From contig CAYLPJ010000033.1 of NCBI GenBank assembly GCA_964385465.1, positions 1 to 64,000 of the forward strand: a stretch of DNA of 64,000 bases, written 5' to 3'. Both the position numbers and the translations under genes were made by a program. This stretch comes from CAYLPJ01 sp964385465 (GTDB lineage Bacteria > Planctomycetota > Phycisphaerae > SM23-33). Position 1 is the first letter of the stretch. Each line of letters starts with the position of its first letter. Shown piece by piece: positions 17,039 through 25,168 of this stretch. The notes below the pieces were generated by a model, which searched no databases, was not told the origin of the DNA, and was given only the letters and a program-made list of their open reading frames with translations.

Positions 17039-17275
17039 TAACCAGAGCCTACGAGTTCTCTCTTCGGAACAGAGACTTTCGGCCGAGAGGGCCAAGACGG
17101 GGGCCGAGACGAATGCTCCGGTTATCTACCTCGGGAAAACAGAGACACGGGCGGCGAAGGGCCAGAATCGCAACCCCTTGGCGAAACTGGCGTAAAAAGC
17201 GAGAAGGCCGCCGAGTTCTCTCGACGGCCTTCTGCGTGAACCTCTGGGTCGCTGCGGTTTGCAGCGAGTCGACCA
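17039..17275. repeat. Right copy of the ~235-bp diverged direct repeat, abutting tRNA-fMet
   Basis: The partner of 13843-14078. Its second hairpin (TCGCTGC/GCAGCGA, about 17249-17267) replaces GGGCCGTTG/CAACGGCCC of the left copy by paired changes. The 3' end of the tRNA follows directly. Confidence 0.75.
17194..17233 (-). terminator. Intrinsic terminator of tRNA-fMet
   Basis: Minus-strand hairpin AGAAGGCCG (17202-17210) with CGGCCTTCT (17225-17233) and the same inner CCGAG-TTCT-CTCGA cap as the left copy. The T-run (complement of A 17194-17198) follows after a GC-rich spacer. It lies about 45 bases downstream of the tRNA 3' end. Confidence 0.7.
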
Positions 17276-17276
17276 T

Positions 17277-17350
<74 letters not shown>

Positions 17351-17667
17351 ATCATTTTGTCTGTTTCTCATGGGTATGTTAGAGGTGTGTCGGGGGGTTG
17401 TCAATGGAAAGTTGAGAAATCGCCGCGGGTGCCGTGGTTGTGGCCGGCGTTGGGTTGGGCTTGCTGGCGGGCGTGTCGGGCGGCGGCCGGCGTGGGAGGG
17501 CTGACGGGGTGCGGCAGAGCCCGTGGGCCGGGGCTGGTGGAGGCCGGGGGCCGTGGAGCAGGCATGGGGGTTGAAGTTTCGTGGGCGGTTGCTGATGCTG
17601 GGGAGGGTATTCCCGGCTGGGCCGCGGCGGTCGGAGGCGGGCCGGGCAGCAGGAAGGGAGCAAAGGG
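17351..17667. other. Gene-free stretch between tRNA and sulfatase
   Basis: Apart from the tRNA promoter I see nothing functional. The open frame at 17357-17986 on the plus strand is glycine/tryptophan-rich nonsense overlapping the sulfatase. An AGGAAGGGAG purine tract just before 17668 serves as ribosome-binding site for the sulfatase. Confidence 0.5.
17376..17404 (-). promoter_or_regulatory. Promoter of tRNA-fMet
   Basis: Minus-strand -35 TTGACA (complement of 17399-17404), 17-base spacer, -10 TAACAT (complement of 17376-17381), about 25 bases before the mature 5' end. Confidence 0.7.
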
Positions 17668-19188
17668 ATGCGCATCACGCGAAGAAGGCTGCTGCGTCGT
17701 GGGCTGGCGGGGGCGGGAGCCCTGGTGGGCATGGGCCTGCCGCGGGGGCAGGCGACGGCCTCGTCGGAGAAGGGCAACGCGCCGAGCGTCAATGTCCTGT
17801 TCATCGGCGTCGACGATCTTCGCCCGGTGCTGGGCTGCTACGGATGCGATGCCGTGGAGACGCCGAATCTCGACGCGCTGGCGGCACGAGGGACGGTGTT
17901 CGAGCGGGCCTATTGCCAGATGCCTGTCTGCGGCCCGTCACGGGCGAGCCTGCTCACGGGATTGCGTCCGGAGACCGTCGGGGTGACAAGCAATCGCGGC
18001 GTGGACTTCCGCCGGGCATTCCCGGACCACGTCACGCTGCCGCAGCAGTTCAAGAATCACGGCTACTGGTGCATGGAACTGGGGAAGATTTTCCACCTGC
18101 GCGACCCCCGATCCTACAGTGTACCCAAATGGCTTCCGGAGACACCGTACGCCTATCCGATCTACGGCAACCCGGAGACGATCGCGGGCCAGAAGCGGCG
18201 CAAGGTGGCCAGGAAGCCCGCGAACTGGTGGGGAGTGGACAAGTGGGTTCGCCACATTCCCTGGGAGGCGCCGGACGTTGCAGATGGCGTCCTCTTCGAC
18301 GGACAGCTTGCGGACAAGACAATCGAGGTCCTTCGCCGGGTCAAGGACCGCAGGTTCTTCCTGGCCCCGGGCTTCTTTCGGCCGCATCTGCCGTTCGTGG
18401 CCCCCAAGCGGTACTATGATAAAATCCCCCTCGATGCCATCGAACTGCCGTCCAACCGTTCGCCCGCAGCCGGGGCCCCCCCGTTCGCCACCTACCGTTC
18501 GGCCGAGACGCGTCAATACACGGGCGTCCCCGCCAAGAGCGAGCTTCCGGAGGAGCTCCAGCGGGAGTTGCTGCGGGGCTACTACGCATCTGTCATGTAC
18601 GTTGATGCACAGGTCGGCCGGGTTCTCAACGAGTTGGATCGCCTGGGTCTATGGGACAGCACAGCGGTCATGCTGTGGGGTGACCACGGCTATCATTTCG
18701 GCGAGCACGGGACGTGGAACAAATCGACGAACTTCGAGGAGGCGACCCGGTCGACGCTGATCGCGGCGTTCCCGAACCAGAAGGCGCGGGGCACCAAGGC
18801 TCGCGGGCTGGTCGAGTTCGTGGATATGTACCCTACGTTGTGCGACGTATGCGGCCTCGGAGTGCCCGAGAGCCTGGAGGGGTTCAGCTTCGCGCCGCTT
18901 CTGGACAAGCCGGACCGGCCCTGGAAGACCGCGGCGTTCAGCCAGGCTCGACCGTGGGGCCGCATGGGCCGTTCCATCCGCACGGATCGCTGGCGTTACG
19001 TCGAATGGGAGGCCGAAGGGCGGGTAGTTGCGCGGGAGTTGTACGATCATGACAGCGCGGCCGGAGAAAACGCCAACGTTGTGGGCAGTTCGGAACACCG
19101 GGCCGTGGTGGAGGGCCTTTCGAGGCGGCTTCGCCGGGGGTTCCGGAAGGGGGGTTGGCGGTCGGAGCTTCCGTCGGCTCGGGCATGA
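17668..19188 (+). CDS. Secreted sulfatase (Tat-exported, iduronate-2-sulfatase-like)
   Basis: 506 aa. The N-terminus MRITRRRLLRRGLAGAGALV is a twin-arginine-type signal. The sulfatase active site CGPSR (88-92) has Cys88 as the residue converted to formylglycine, with the conserved SLLTG after it. Metal-binding residues D49-D50 (GVDD) and WGDHGYHFGEHG are present. The fold and length fit the type I sulfatase family, and the FIGVDDLRP start is typical of iduronate-2-sulfatase relatives. It hydrolyses sulfate esters from polysaccharide outside the cytoplasm; the exact substrate is not deducible. It is followed in the same reading frame by a relic of a PQQ-propeller gene. Confidence 0.93.
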   Translation: MRITRRRLLRRGLAGAGALVGMGLPRGQATASSEKGNAPSVNVLFIGVDDLRPVLGCYGCDAVETPNLDALAARGTVFERAYCQMPVCGPSRASLLTGLRPETVGVTSNRGVDFRRAFPDHVTLPQQFKNHGYWCMELGKIFHLRDPRSYSVPKWLPETPYAYPIYGNPETIAGQKRRKVARKPANWWGVDKWVRHIPWEAPDVADGVLFDGQLADKTIEVLRRVKDRRFFLAPGFFRPHLPFVAPKRYYDKIPLDAIELPSNRSPAAGAPPFATYRSAETRQYTGVPAKSELPEELQRELLRGYYASVMYVDAQVGRVLNELDRLGLWDSTAVMLWGDHGYHFGEHGTWNKSTNFEEATRSTLIAAFPNQKARGTKARGLVEFVDMYPTLCDVCGLGVPESLEGFSFAPLLDKPDRPWKTAAFSQARPWGRMGRSIRTDRWRYVEWEAEGRVVARELYDHDSAAGENANVVGSSEHRAVVEGLSRRLRRGFRKGGWRSELPSARA

Positions 19189-19479
19189 CGCCGCGCCCAG
19201 GCCTTCGTGCTCGCCGGCGACGTGCTCTTTGCCGCGGGCACGCCGGACACGACCTGTGCCGACGACCCGTGGGCTGCCATCGACGGCCGGCGGGGCGGGG
19301 TGCTTCGCGCCACCGCCGTCGAAGACCGACGTGAGCTGTCCGTGCTGACGCTCGACTCGCCGCCGGTCTACGATGGCATGGCGGCCGCGGAGGGGAAGCT
19401 GTACATCTCCGCGAGCGATGGCACGCTCCGGTGCTACAGCGGGAAACGGGAGGCAGATCGGTCCTCCCGGCAGCAGTGA
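19189..19479 (+). pseudogene. Relic of the C-terminus of a PQQ-propeller protein
   Basis: Immediately after the sulfatase stop, the same frame continues for 96 codons to TGA 19477-19479. The segment AGDVLFAAGTPDTTCADDPW ... DGMAAAEGKLYISASDGTLR aligns with the extreme C-terminus of the protein ending at 28429 (AGDVVFAAGSPDVVDPDDPH ... DGVAAAGGRLYVAMTNGKIA) and of the one ending at 44799. The rest of the about 1,080-residue protein is missing and there is no ribosome-binding site, so it is a deletion remnant. Confidence 0.8.
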
Positions 19480-19658
19480 AAGGGCGGTGGCCGGCGGCAA
19501 GTCCTATTGGCCCGAGCGGATATGACAGCATCGCCGGTCGGATAAATCCGGCGCTAAACCTCCGGGACGAACGTTAGAATGACTGTGACTTCTCGCGGTG
19601 TCCTTGCGCCGCGGAAGCTGGTTCTGGAGACCCGGGCCGCGAAGTCCGGAGGGCGTTT

Positions 19659-21242
19659 ATGATAACCCGCATCCTGCTGACTCTGGTTCTGGCCGGCGCC
19701 GTAGGCCCCGTGGCGTTGGGCGGCAGCGTCCGCGGTCTGTTCCAGGGCTCCGGGAAGCTCCAGCCGGAGGGTCCGATCGACACCGCGGTCCACCGGAAGC
19801 TCAAGGCCGAGGGGATCACCCCCGCCCCGGTCTGCTCCGACGCGGTGTTCCTGCGCCGGGCCTACCTCGACGTGATCGGCACGCTGCCGACGGCGCCGGA
19901 GGTGACGAAGTTCCTCGGGCGCACCGATCCGGGCAAGCGCAGCGAGCTGATCGACGAGTTGCTCGAACGCCCGGAGTTCGCCGACTACTGGGCCCTCCGA
20001 TGGAGCGTGATGCTGCGGATCAAGGCGGAGTTCCCCATCAACCTCTGGCCGAACGCCGCCCAGGCCTACCACCGCTGGGTCCACACGAACCTTCGGGACA
20101 ACAAGCCGTACGACCAAGTCGCCCGGGAGATGCTCACCTCCAGCGGCAGCAACTTCCGCGTGCCGCCGGTGAACTTTTACCGCGCCGCTCAGAGCACCGA
20201 TGCCAACACGCTCGCCGTGGCGGTGGCGCTGACGTTCATGGGCGAGCGGGCCGACAAGTGGAAGCCCGAGCGGCTCGAGGGCCTCGCCGGCTTCTTCGAG
20301 CACATCGGCTACAAGCGGACCCAGGAGTGGAAGGAGGAGGTCGTCTACTTCGACTCCCTCAAGGCCGCCAAGAGCGAGGCCGCCGGCGAGCTGAAGGCGG
20401 CATTCCCCGACGGCAGGCCGGCGAAGCTGTCGGCCTCTCGCGATCCGCGGGAGGTCTTCGCCGACTGGCTGATCTCCCCGGATAACCCGCGGTTTGCCCG
20501 GGTGATCGTCAACCGCATCTGGTACTGGCTCTTCGGGCGCGGCATCGTGCACCCGCCGGATGACTTCCGCCCGGACAACCCGCCGTCCAACCCCGAGCTG
20601 CTGGATGCGCTGGCCCGGGAGCTGGTCGCGTCGAAGTACGACCTGAAGCACGTCTACCGGCTGATCCTGAACTCGCGAACGTACCAGCTTTCCTCCGTCC
20701 AGGCCGAGAAGCCCCCCAAGGCCGAGGAGCACTTCTCGTGCTACGCGATCCGCCGGCTGGACGCCGAGGTCCTGATCGACGCCCTCTGCCAGATCACGGG
20801 CACGACGGAGCAGTACGAGAGCCGCATCCCCGAGCCGTTCACGTGGGTCCCCGAAGACTGCCGGTCCATCGCCCTGCCGGACGGGAGCATCACCAGCAGC
20901 TTCCTGGAGATGTTCGGCAAGCCGCCGCGGGACACGGGGCTGGCGTCGGAGCGGAGCAACAAGTTCACGGCCGAGCAGCGGCTGCACCTGCTGAACTCCA
21001 GCCACGTCCGCGAGAAGATCGAGCGGAGCCCGAAGCTTCGTCCGCTGATGATGCTGGCGCGGAAGAACCCCAGGCGTGCGGTGACGGGCTTGTACCTGGC
21101 GATCCTCTCTCGGTTTCCGACGGAAGATGAATTGAAGGCCGTCGCTGCCTACGCCCGAAACGAGGAGACGAAGGGCCGGATCGCCCTGATCGACCTGACG
21201 TGGGCATTGCTGAACAGTTCGGAGTTTCTGTATCGACATTGA
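19659..21242 (+). CDS. DUF1549/DUF1553 planctomycete protein
   Basis: 527 aa with an N-terminal hydrophobic signal (ITRILLTLVLAGAVGPVALG) and GGAGG before the ATG. The DUF1549 region at about 40-200 includes FLRRAYLDVIGTLPT and the RPEFADYWALRW box. The DUF1553 region at about 265-525 includes NPRFARVIVNRIWYWLFGRG, YDLKHVYRLILNSRTYQLSS and RRLDAEVLIDALCQITG. This family is typically encoded with a DUF1501 gene, as here, and is abundant in planctomycetes. The biochemical role is unknown. First gene of a plus-strand operon with the next two. Confidence 0.93.
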   Translation: MITRILLTLVLAGAVGPVALGGSVRGLFQGSGKLQPEGPIDTAVHRKLKAEGITPAPVCSDAVFLRRAYLDVIGTLPTAPEVTKFLGRTDPGKRSELIDELLERPEFADYWALRWSVMLRIKAEFPINLWPNAAQAYHRWVHTNLRDNKPYDQVAREMLTSSGSNFRVPPVNFYRAAQSTDANTLAVAVALTFMGERADKWKPERLEGLAGFFEHIGYKRTQEWKEEVVYFDSLKAAKSEAAGELKAAFPDGRPAKLSASRDPREVFADWLISPDNPRFARVIVNRIWYWLFGRGIVHPPDDFRPDNPPSNPELLDALARELVASKYDLKHVYRLILNSRTYQLSSVQAEKPPKAEEHFSCYAIRRLDAEVLIDALCQITGTTEQYESRIPEPFTWVPEDCRSIALPDGSITSSFLEMFGKPPRDTGLASERSNKFTAEQRLHLLNSSHVREKIERSPKLRPLMMLARKNPRRAVTGLYLAILSRFPTEDELKAVAAYARNEETKGRIALIDLTWALLNSSEFLYRH

Positions 21243-21308
21243 CCCGGGGGCGATGATCGGCATCGCTCCGGCGGGACCGCACCTTCACGTAGAGGACAAG
21301 GTGACACC

Positions 21309-22706
21309 ATGAGCGCGGAACGGAACAACGACAGCGACAGGGGCGCGGTGAGCTCGGGGAAGGACTCGCGGATCAGCGTCGGTGCGGAGCTGTCCCGTCG
21401 AGACGTCCTCCGCGGCGGGCTGGCCGGGGCCGCCGGGCTGATGCTCGGCGACGGCCTCGTTCGTGCCGCCGCCACGGCCCCCTCGCCCGCCAAGCCCGCC
21501 AAGGCCAAGGCCGTCATTCAAATCTGGCTGTGGGGCGGCCCGCCGCACACCGACACCTTCGACCCCAAGCCGGACTCCGGCTACGACTACTGCGGGCCTC
21601 TGGACAAGGTCATCCCCACCAACGCCGACGGCATCCAGATCAACGCCACGCTGCCGCTGCTGGCCGAGCAGGCGGACAAGTACTCGATCATCCGCAGCAT
21701 GACCCACGGCAACAACGGGCACGAGACGGCCGCCTACATGACCCAGACCGGGCGGAAGCCCGGCGGGCGCGACGTCTTCCCCTGCGCCGGGGGTGTGGTG
21801 TCGTACTTCAAGGGCTACCGCGCCGGCTACAAGGGGCTGATCCCGCCGTACATCGTCCTGACGCGCCCGCAGGGGCGGTTCTCGGAGGCGGGCTTCCTGG
21901 GCACGCGGTACAAGCCGTTCGCAACCGGCGGGGATCCGGCCGCGAAGGTCTTTGCCGTCGAGGGCATCGTGGCGCCGAACATATCGCGCAAGCGGCAGGA
22001 ATCCCGCCGGGAGCTGCTGCTGGAGCTGGACGCTCTTCGCCAGGCGGCCCCCGACGACCCGCACATCGCCCAGATGACCAAGGGCGAGAAGCAGGCCTAC
22101 GACCTGATTCTCGGCGATGCCGGGAAGGTCTTCGACCTCACCCAGGAGACCGAGGAGGTCCGCGAGGCCTACGGGCCAAACACGCTGGGACAGTCCTGCT
22201 TGATGGCCCGGCGGCTGGTCGAGACCGGCGTGCCCTACGTGACGATCAACTCCGGCGGCTGGGACACGCACAAGACGCACTTCCCGGCGATGACCCGCAA
22301 GCTGCCGCAGCTCGACCAGGGCGTCTCCACGCTGCTCCAGGACCTCCACGACCGCGGGCTGCTGGAGAGCACGATCATCTGGTGCTGCGGCGAATTCGGC
22401 CGGTCGCCGAAGGTTGCATGGGAGTCGCCGTGGAACGGCGGGAGGCACCACTTCGGACCGGTCTTCTCCTGCCTGGTCGCCGGCGGCGGGTTCAAGCCGG
22501 GCTGCGTCGTCGGGGCCTCGGACGAGAAGGGCGCCGAGGTCAAGGACCGCCCGGTCTACCCGTGGGACCTGATCGCCAGCATGTACGAGCTGCTCGGGAT
22601 CGACCCCAACGCCCAACTTCCCCATCCGGGCGGAAAGCTCGTCCGTGCGGTTCCCTCGCCCGACGAGGGCTACGAGTTCGGCGGACGGCTGACCGAAATC
22701 ATGTAA
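21309..22706 (+). CDS. DUF1501 family Tat-exported protein
   Basis: 465 aa. A twin-arginine signal (SRRDVLRGGLAGAAGLMLG) follows a 27-residue hydrophilic leader. The DUF1501 pattern is clear: IQIWLWGGPPHTDTFDPKP, MTHGNNGHETAAYMTQTGRK, NSGGWDTHKTHFPAM, IWCCGEFGRSPK and HHFGPVFSCLVAGGG. The domain belongs to the alkaline phosphatase/sulfatase-like fold, with conserved Asp/His resembling metal ligands, but the substrate is not established. It lies 66 bases after the DUF1549 gene. Confidence 0.93.
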   Translation: MSAERNNDSDRGAVSSGKDSRISVGAELSRRDVLRGGLAGAAGLMLGDGLVRAAATAPSPAKPAKAKAVIQIWLWGGPPHTDTFDPKPDSGYDYCGPLDKVIPTNADGIQINATLPLLAEQADKYSIIRSMTHGNNGHETAAYMTQTGRKPGGRDVFPCAGGVVSYFKGYRAGYKGLIPPYIVLTRPQGRFSEAGFLGTRYKPFATGGDPAAKVFAVEGIVAPNISRKRQESRRELLLELDALRQAAPDDPHIAQMTKGEKQAYDLILGDAGKVFDLTQETEEVREAYGPNTLGQSCLMARRLVETGVPYVTINSGGWDTHKTHFPAMTRKLPQLDQGVSTLLQDLHDRGLLESTIIWCCGEFGRSPKVAWESPWNGGRHHFGPVFSCLVAGGGFKPGCVVGASDEKGAEVKDRPVYPWDLIASMYELLGIDPNAQLPHPGGKLVRAVPSPDEGYEFGGRLTEIM

Positions 22707-22727
22707 GCAACGCTGCGGAGGCTCACC

Positions 22728-25034
22728 ATGGCCGGCCCATTGCGACATCGCGTGGCGGCCCTGGCGGTGCTGGTCTCGGCCGGTGCGGTCTGGGCGCAGG
22801 ACGTCCCTCGCATCGGCTACGTCTACCCGTCGGGCGGCTGCCAGGGAACCGTCTTCGAGATCGACGTGGGGGGGCAGTACCTTCGCGGCATCAAGGCCGC
22901 GATCATCTCCGGCGGCGGGATTGACGCCAAGGTCATCCGCTACGTCAAGCCGCTGAGTCAGCAGGAGATGAGCGAGCTGGCCCGGAAGGTCCGCGAGCTG
23001 CGGGCCATGGCCCAGAAGCGGGTCGCCGACAGGATGCTGGGCGACCCGATCGGCCCGTCGGTCGACACGGCCAGCACGTTCAAGGCCGCGGCACTGTCGC
23101 TGGGGTTGGACCTGGACCTGACCAGCTACACGGCCCTGCGGAAGCGGCTGTCGAACCCCAAGCGTCAGCCGAACGATCAGATCGCCGAGATTGCCCGGTT
23201 CTACATCACCATCGACGAGGACGCCGAGCCGGGCCGGCGGGAGTTCCGCGTCAAGACCTCGCGGGGCATCTCCAACCCGGTGTTCTTCGAGGTCGGCCAG
23301 TGCCCCGAAACCCTCGAAGAGGAGCCCAACGAGAAGGGCAAGGCTCACCGTTTGACGCAGTGGCTGCCGCTGGTCGTCAACGGGCAGATCATGCCCGGGG
23401 ACGTGGACCGGTTCCGCTTCCGCGCGACGAAGGGCACGAAGCTGGTCGCCTCCGTCAGCGCCCGTTCGCTGGTGCCCTATCTCGCCGACGCGGTCCCCGG
23501 CTGGTTCCAGGCCACGTTGGCCCTGTACGACGCCGACGGGCGCGAGGTCGCCTACACCGACGACTTCCGCTTCGATCCCGACCCGGTCCTCTGCCACGAG
23601 GTGACCGAGGACGGCGAGTACATCCTCGAGATCAAGGATGCCATCTACCGCGGCCGGGAGGACTTCGTCTACCGCATCGCCATCGGCGGCCTGCCGTACA
23701 TCACGCACATCTTCCCGCTGGGCGGGCGGATGGGGCAGGACACGCCCGTGACGCTGAAGGGCTGGAATCTGCCCGACCGCGAGATCGTCGTCTCCGCGGC
23801 CGAGAAGAAGGCCCCCGGCAAGCTGCCGATTCGCGTCGAGCGGCTGGGTAAGCTGTCCAACCGCGTTCCCTTCGCGGTGGACACATTGCCGGAGTGCTTC
23901 GAGGCCACGCCGGGCAGCGGGCCGGGCAAAGCCCAACCCATCGAGCGCCCGACCGTGATCAACGGGCGGATCGACCAGCCGGGCGACACGGACGTGTTCG
24001 TCTTCAAGGCCGAGGCGGGCGAGGAGATCGTCGCCGAGGTCCAGGCACGTCGCCTGGGCTCGCCGGTGGACTCGCTGCTGAAGCTCACCGACGCCGCCGG
24101 GGCCCTGATCGCCGCCAACGACGACTGGCTGGACAGGCGCGACGGCCTGACCACGCACCACGCCGATTCGCGGATCCAGGCCAAGCTGCCGCGGGCCGGT
24201 GAGTACCGCCTCGAGATCTCCGAGACCCAGGACAAAGGCGGCGAGAGCTACGCTTACCGGCTGCGCGTCGACCGCCCCGAACCGGACTTCGCCCTCCGCG
24301 TCGTGCCCTCGACGGTCAGCGCCTCGGCCGGGACGATCGTGCCGATCGAGGCCTTCGCCCTCCGCCAGGACGGCTTTGAGGGCGAGGTGCGGCTGAAGCT
24401 CGAGGGCGCGCCGAAGGGCTTCCTGCTCAGCGGCGGGCGAATCCCCCCGGGCAAGGACAAGGTCCGCATGACGTTGACGATGCCCCCCCGCGCGACCCGC
24501 GGACCGATCCGCGTGGCGATGGAGGGCAGGGCGGAGATCGGCGGCGAGAAGGTAACGCGTCCGGCCGTGCCCGCCGAGGACATGATGCAGGCGTTCCTCT
24601 ACCGCCACCTCGTGCCCACCGAGGCCTGGGTGGTGTGGGTGACCGGGGGGCGGCGGCAGGGCGAACCGGTCCGGGTGATCGGCGAGGACGTCGCGAAGGT
24701 CCCCGTCGGCGGGACGGCGAAGGTCCGCCTGGCCGCGCCGAAGGGCCCGCTGACCGGCAAGATCGACCTGTCCCTCCGCGAGCCGCCCGAGGGCCTGGCC
24801 ATCAAGGAGGTCGTCCCGGACACGTTTGGGCTGGGCATCGTCCTCAGTGCCGACGCCGAGAAGGCCAAGCCCGGCTCGGCGGGCAACCTCATCATCACCG
24901 CCTCCACGCAGCGGACCTACACGCGGCAGGACGGCACGGAACAGACGCGGCGCGTGGACCTCGGCCCGCTTCCGGCGATCGCCTACGAGATCGTGGCCGA
25001 CCCGCAGGCCCGGGCGACGCCCGCCAAGCCGTGA
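22728..25034 (+). CDS. Secreted PPC-domain protein of the DUF1549/DUF1501 operon
   Basis: 768 aa with an N-terminal signal peptide (cleavage probably after AVWA). The IPT-like start (VPRIGYVYPSGGCQGTVFEI) is followed by a helical insertion, then at least two pre-peptidase C-terminal (PPC)-like beta domains: about 208-320 (VNGQIMPGDVDRFRFRATKG) and 405-515 (INGRIDQPGDTDVFVFKAEA). C-terminal beta-sandwich modules follow. It probably binds or displays at the cell surface. It starts 21 bases after the DUF1501 stop and completes a recurrent planctomycete trio. Confidence 0.9.
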   Translation: MAGPLRHRVAALAVLVSAGAVWAQDVPRIGYVYPSGGCQGTVFEIDVGGQYLRGIKAAIISGGGIDAKVIRYVKPLSQQEMSELARKVRELRAMAQKRVADRMLGDPIGPSVDTASTFKAAALSLGLDLDLTSYTALRKRLSNPKRQPNDQIAEIARFYITIDEDAEPGRREFRVKTSRGISNPVFFEVGQCPETLEEEPNEKGKAHRLTQWLPLVVNGQIMPGDVDRFRFRATKGTKLVASVSARSLVPYLADAVPGWFQATLALYDADGREVAYTDDFRFDPDPVLCHEVTEDGEYILEIKDAIYRGREDFVYRIAIGGLPYITHIFPLGGRMGQDTPVTLKGWNLPDREIVVSAAEKKAPGKLPIRVERLGKLSNRVPFAVDTLPECFEATPGSGPGKAQPIERPTVINGRIDQPGDTDVFVFKAEAGEEIVAEVQARRLGSPVDSLLKLTDAAGALIAANDDWLDRRDGLTTHHADSRIQAKLPRAGEYRLEISETQDKGGESYAYRLRVDRPEPDFALRVVPSTVSASAGTIVPIEAFALRQDGFEGEVRLKLEGAPKGFLLSGGRIPPGKDKVRMTLTMPPRATRGPIRVAMEGRAEIGGEKVTRPAVPAEDMMQAFLYRHLVPTEAWVVWVTGGRRQGEPVRVIGEDVAKVPVGGTAKVRLAAPKGPLTGKIDLSLREPPEGLAIKEVVPDTFGLGIVLSADAEKAKPGSAGNLIITASTQRTYTRQDGTEQTRRVDLGPLPAIAYEIVADPQARATPAKP

Positions 25035-25168
25035 CGGACATCCAAGGCGGCACGCGGCGGCGCTTGCATGCGCACGCCGTCCAGCCACAATGAACCAAGC
25101 GACGCCCGGCCTGCGCCGATCGCGCCGGGCCCCTTCGCGCCGCAAACCACCACGACAGGAGTACGAGC

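Larger units (their letters stand above)
16726..17276. other. Gene-free stretch between DUF2325 gene and tRNA-fMet
   Basis: It contains the inverted-repeat cluster (16854-16923), the right copy of the direct repeat (17039-17275) and the tRNA terminator. A minus-strand open frame from 17039 continues out of frame into the DUF2325 gene and has no family resemblance, so it is treated as a shadow. Confidence 0.6.

Noticed and set aside
16494..17039. 181-codon minus-strand ORF upstream of and overlapping the DUF2325 gene
   Set aside because: Mostly out-of-frame reading of the DUF2325 5' end and repeat DNA; no family resemblance.
17357..18419. Plus-strand ORFs at 17357-17986 and 17523-18419
   Set aside because: Gly/Trp/Arg nonsense overlapping the sulfatase in other frames.
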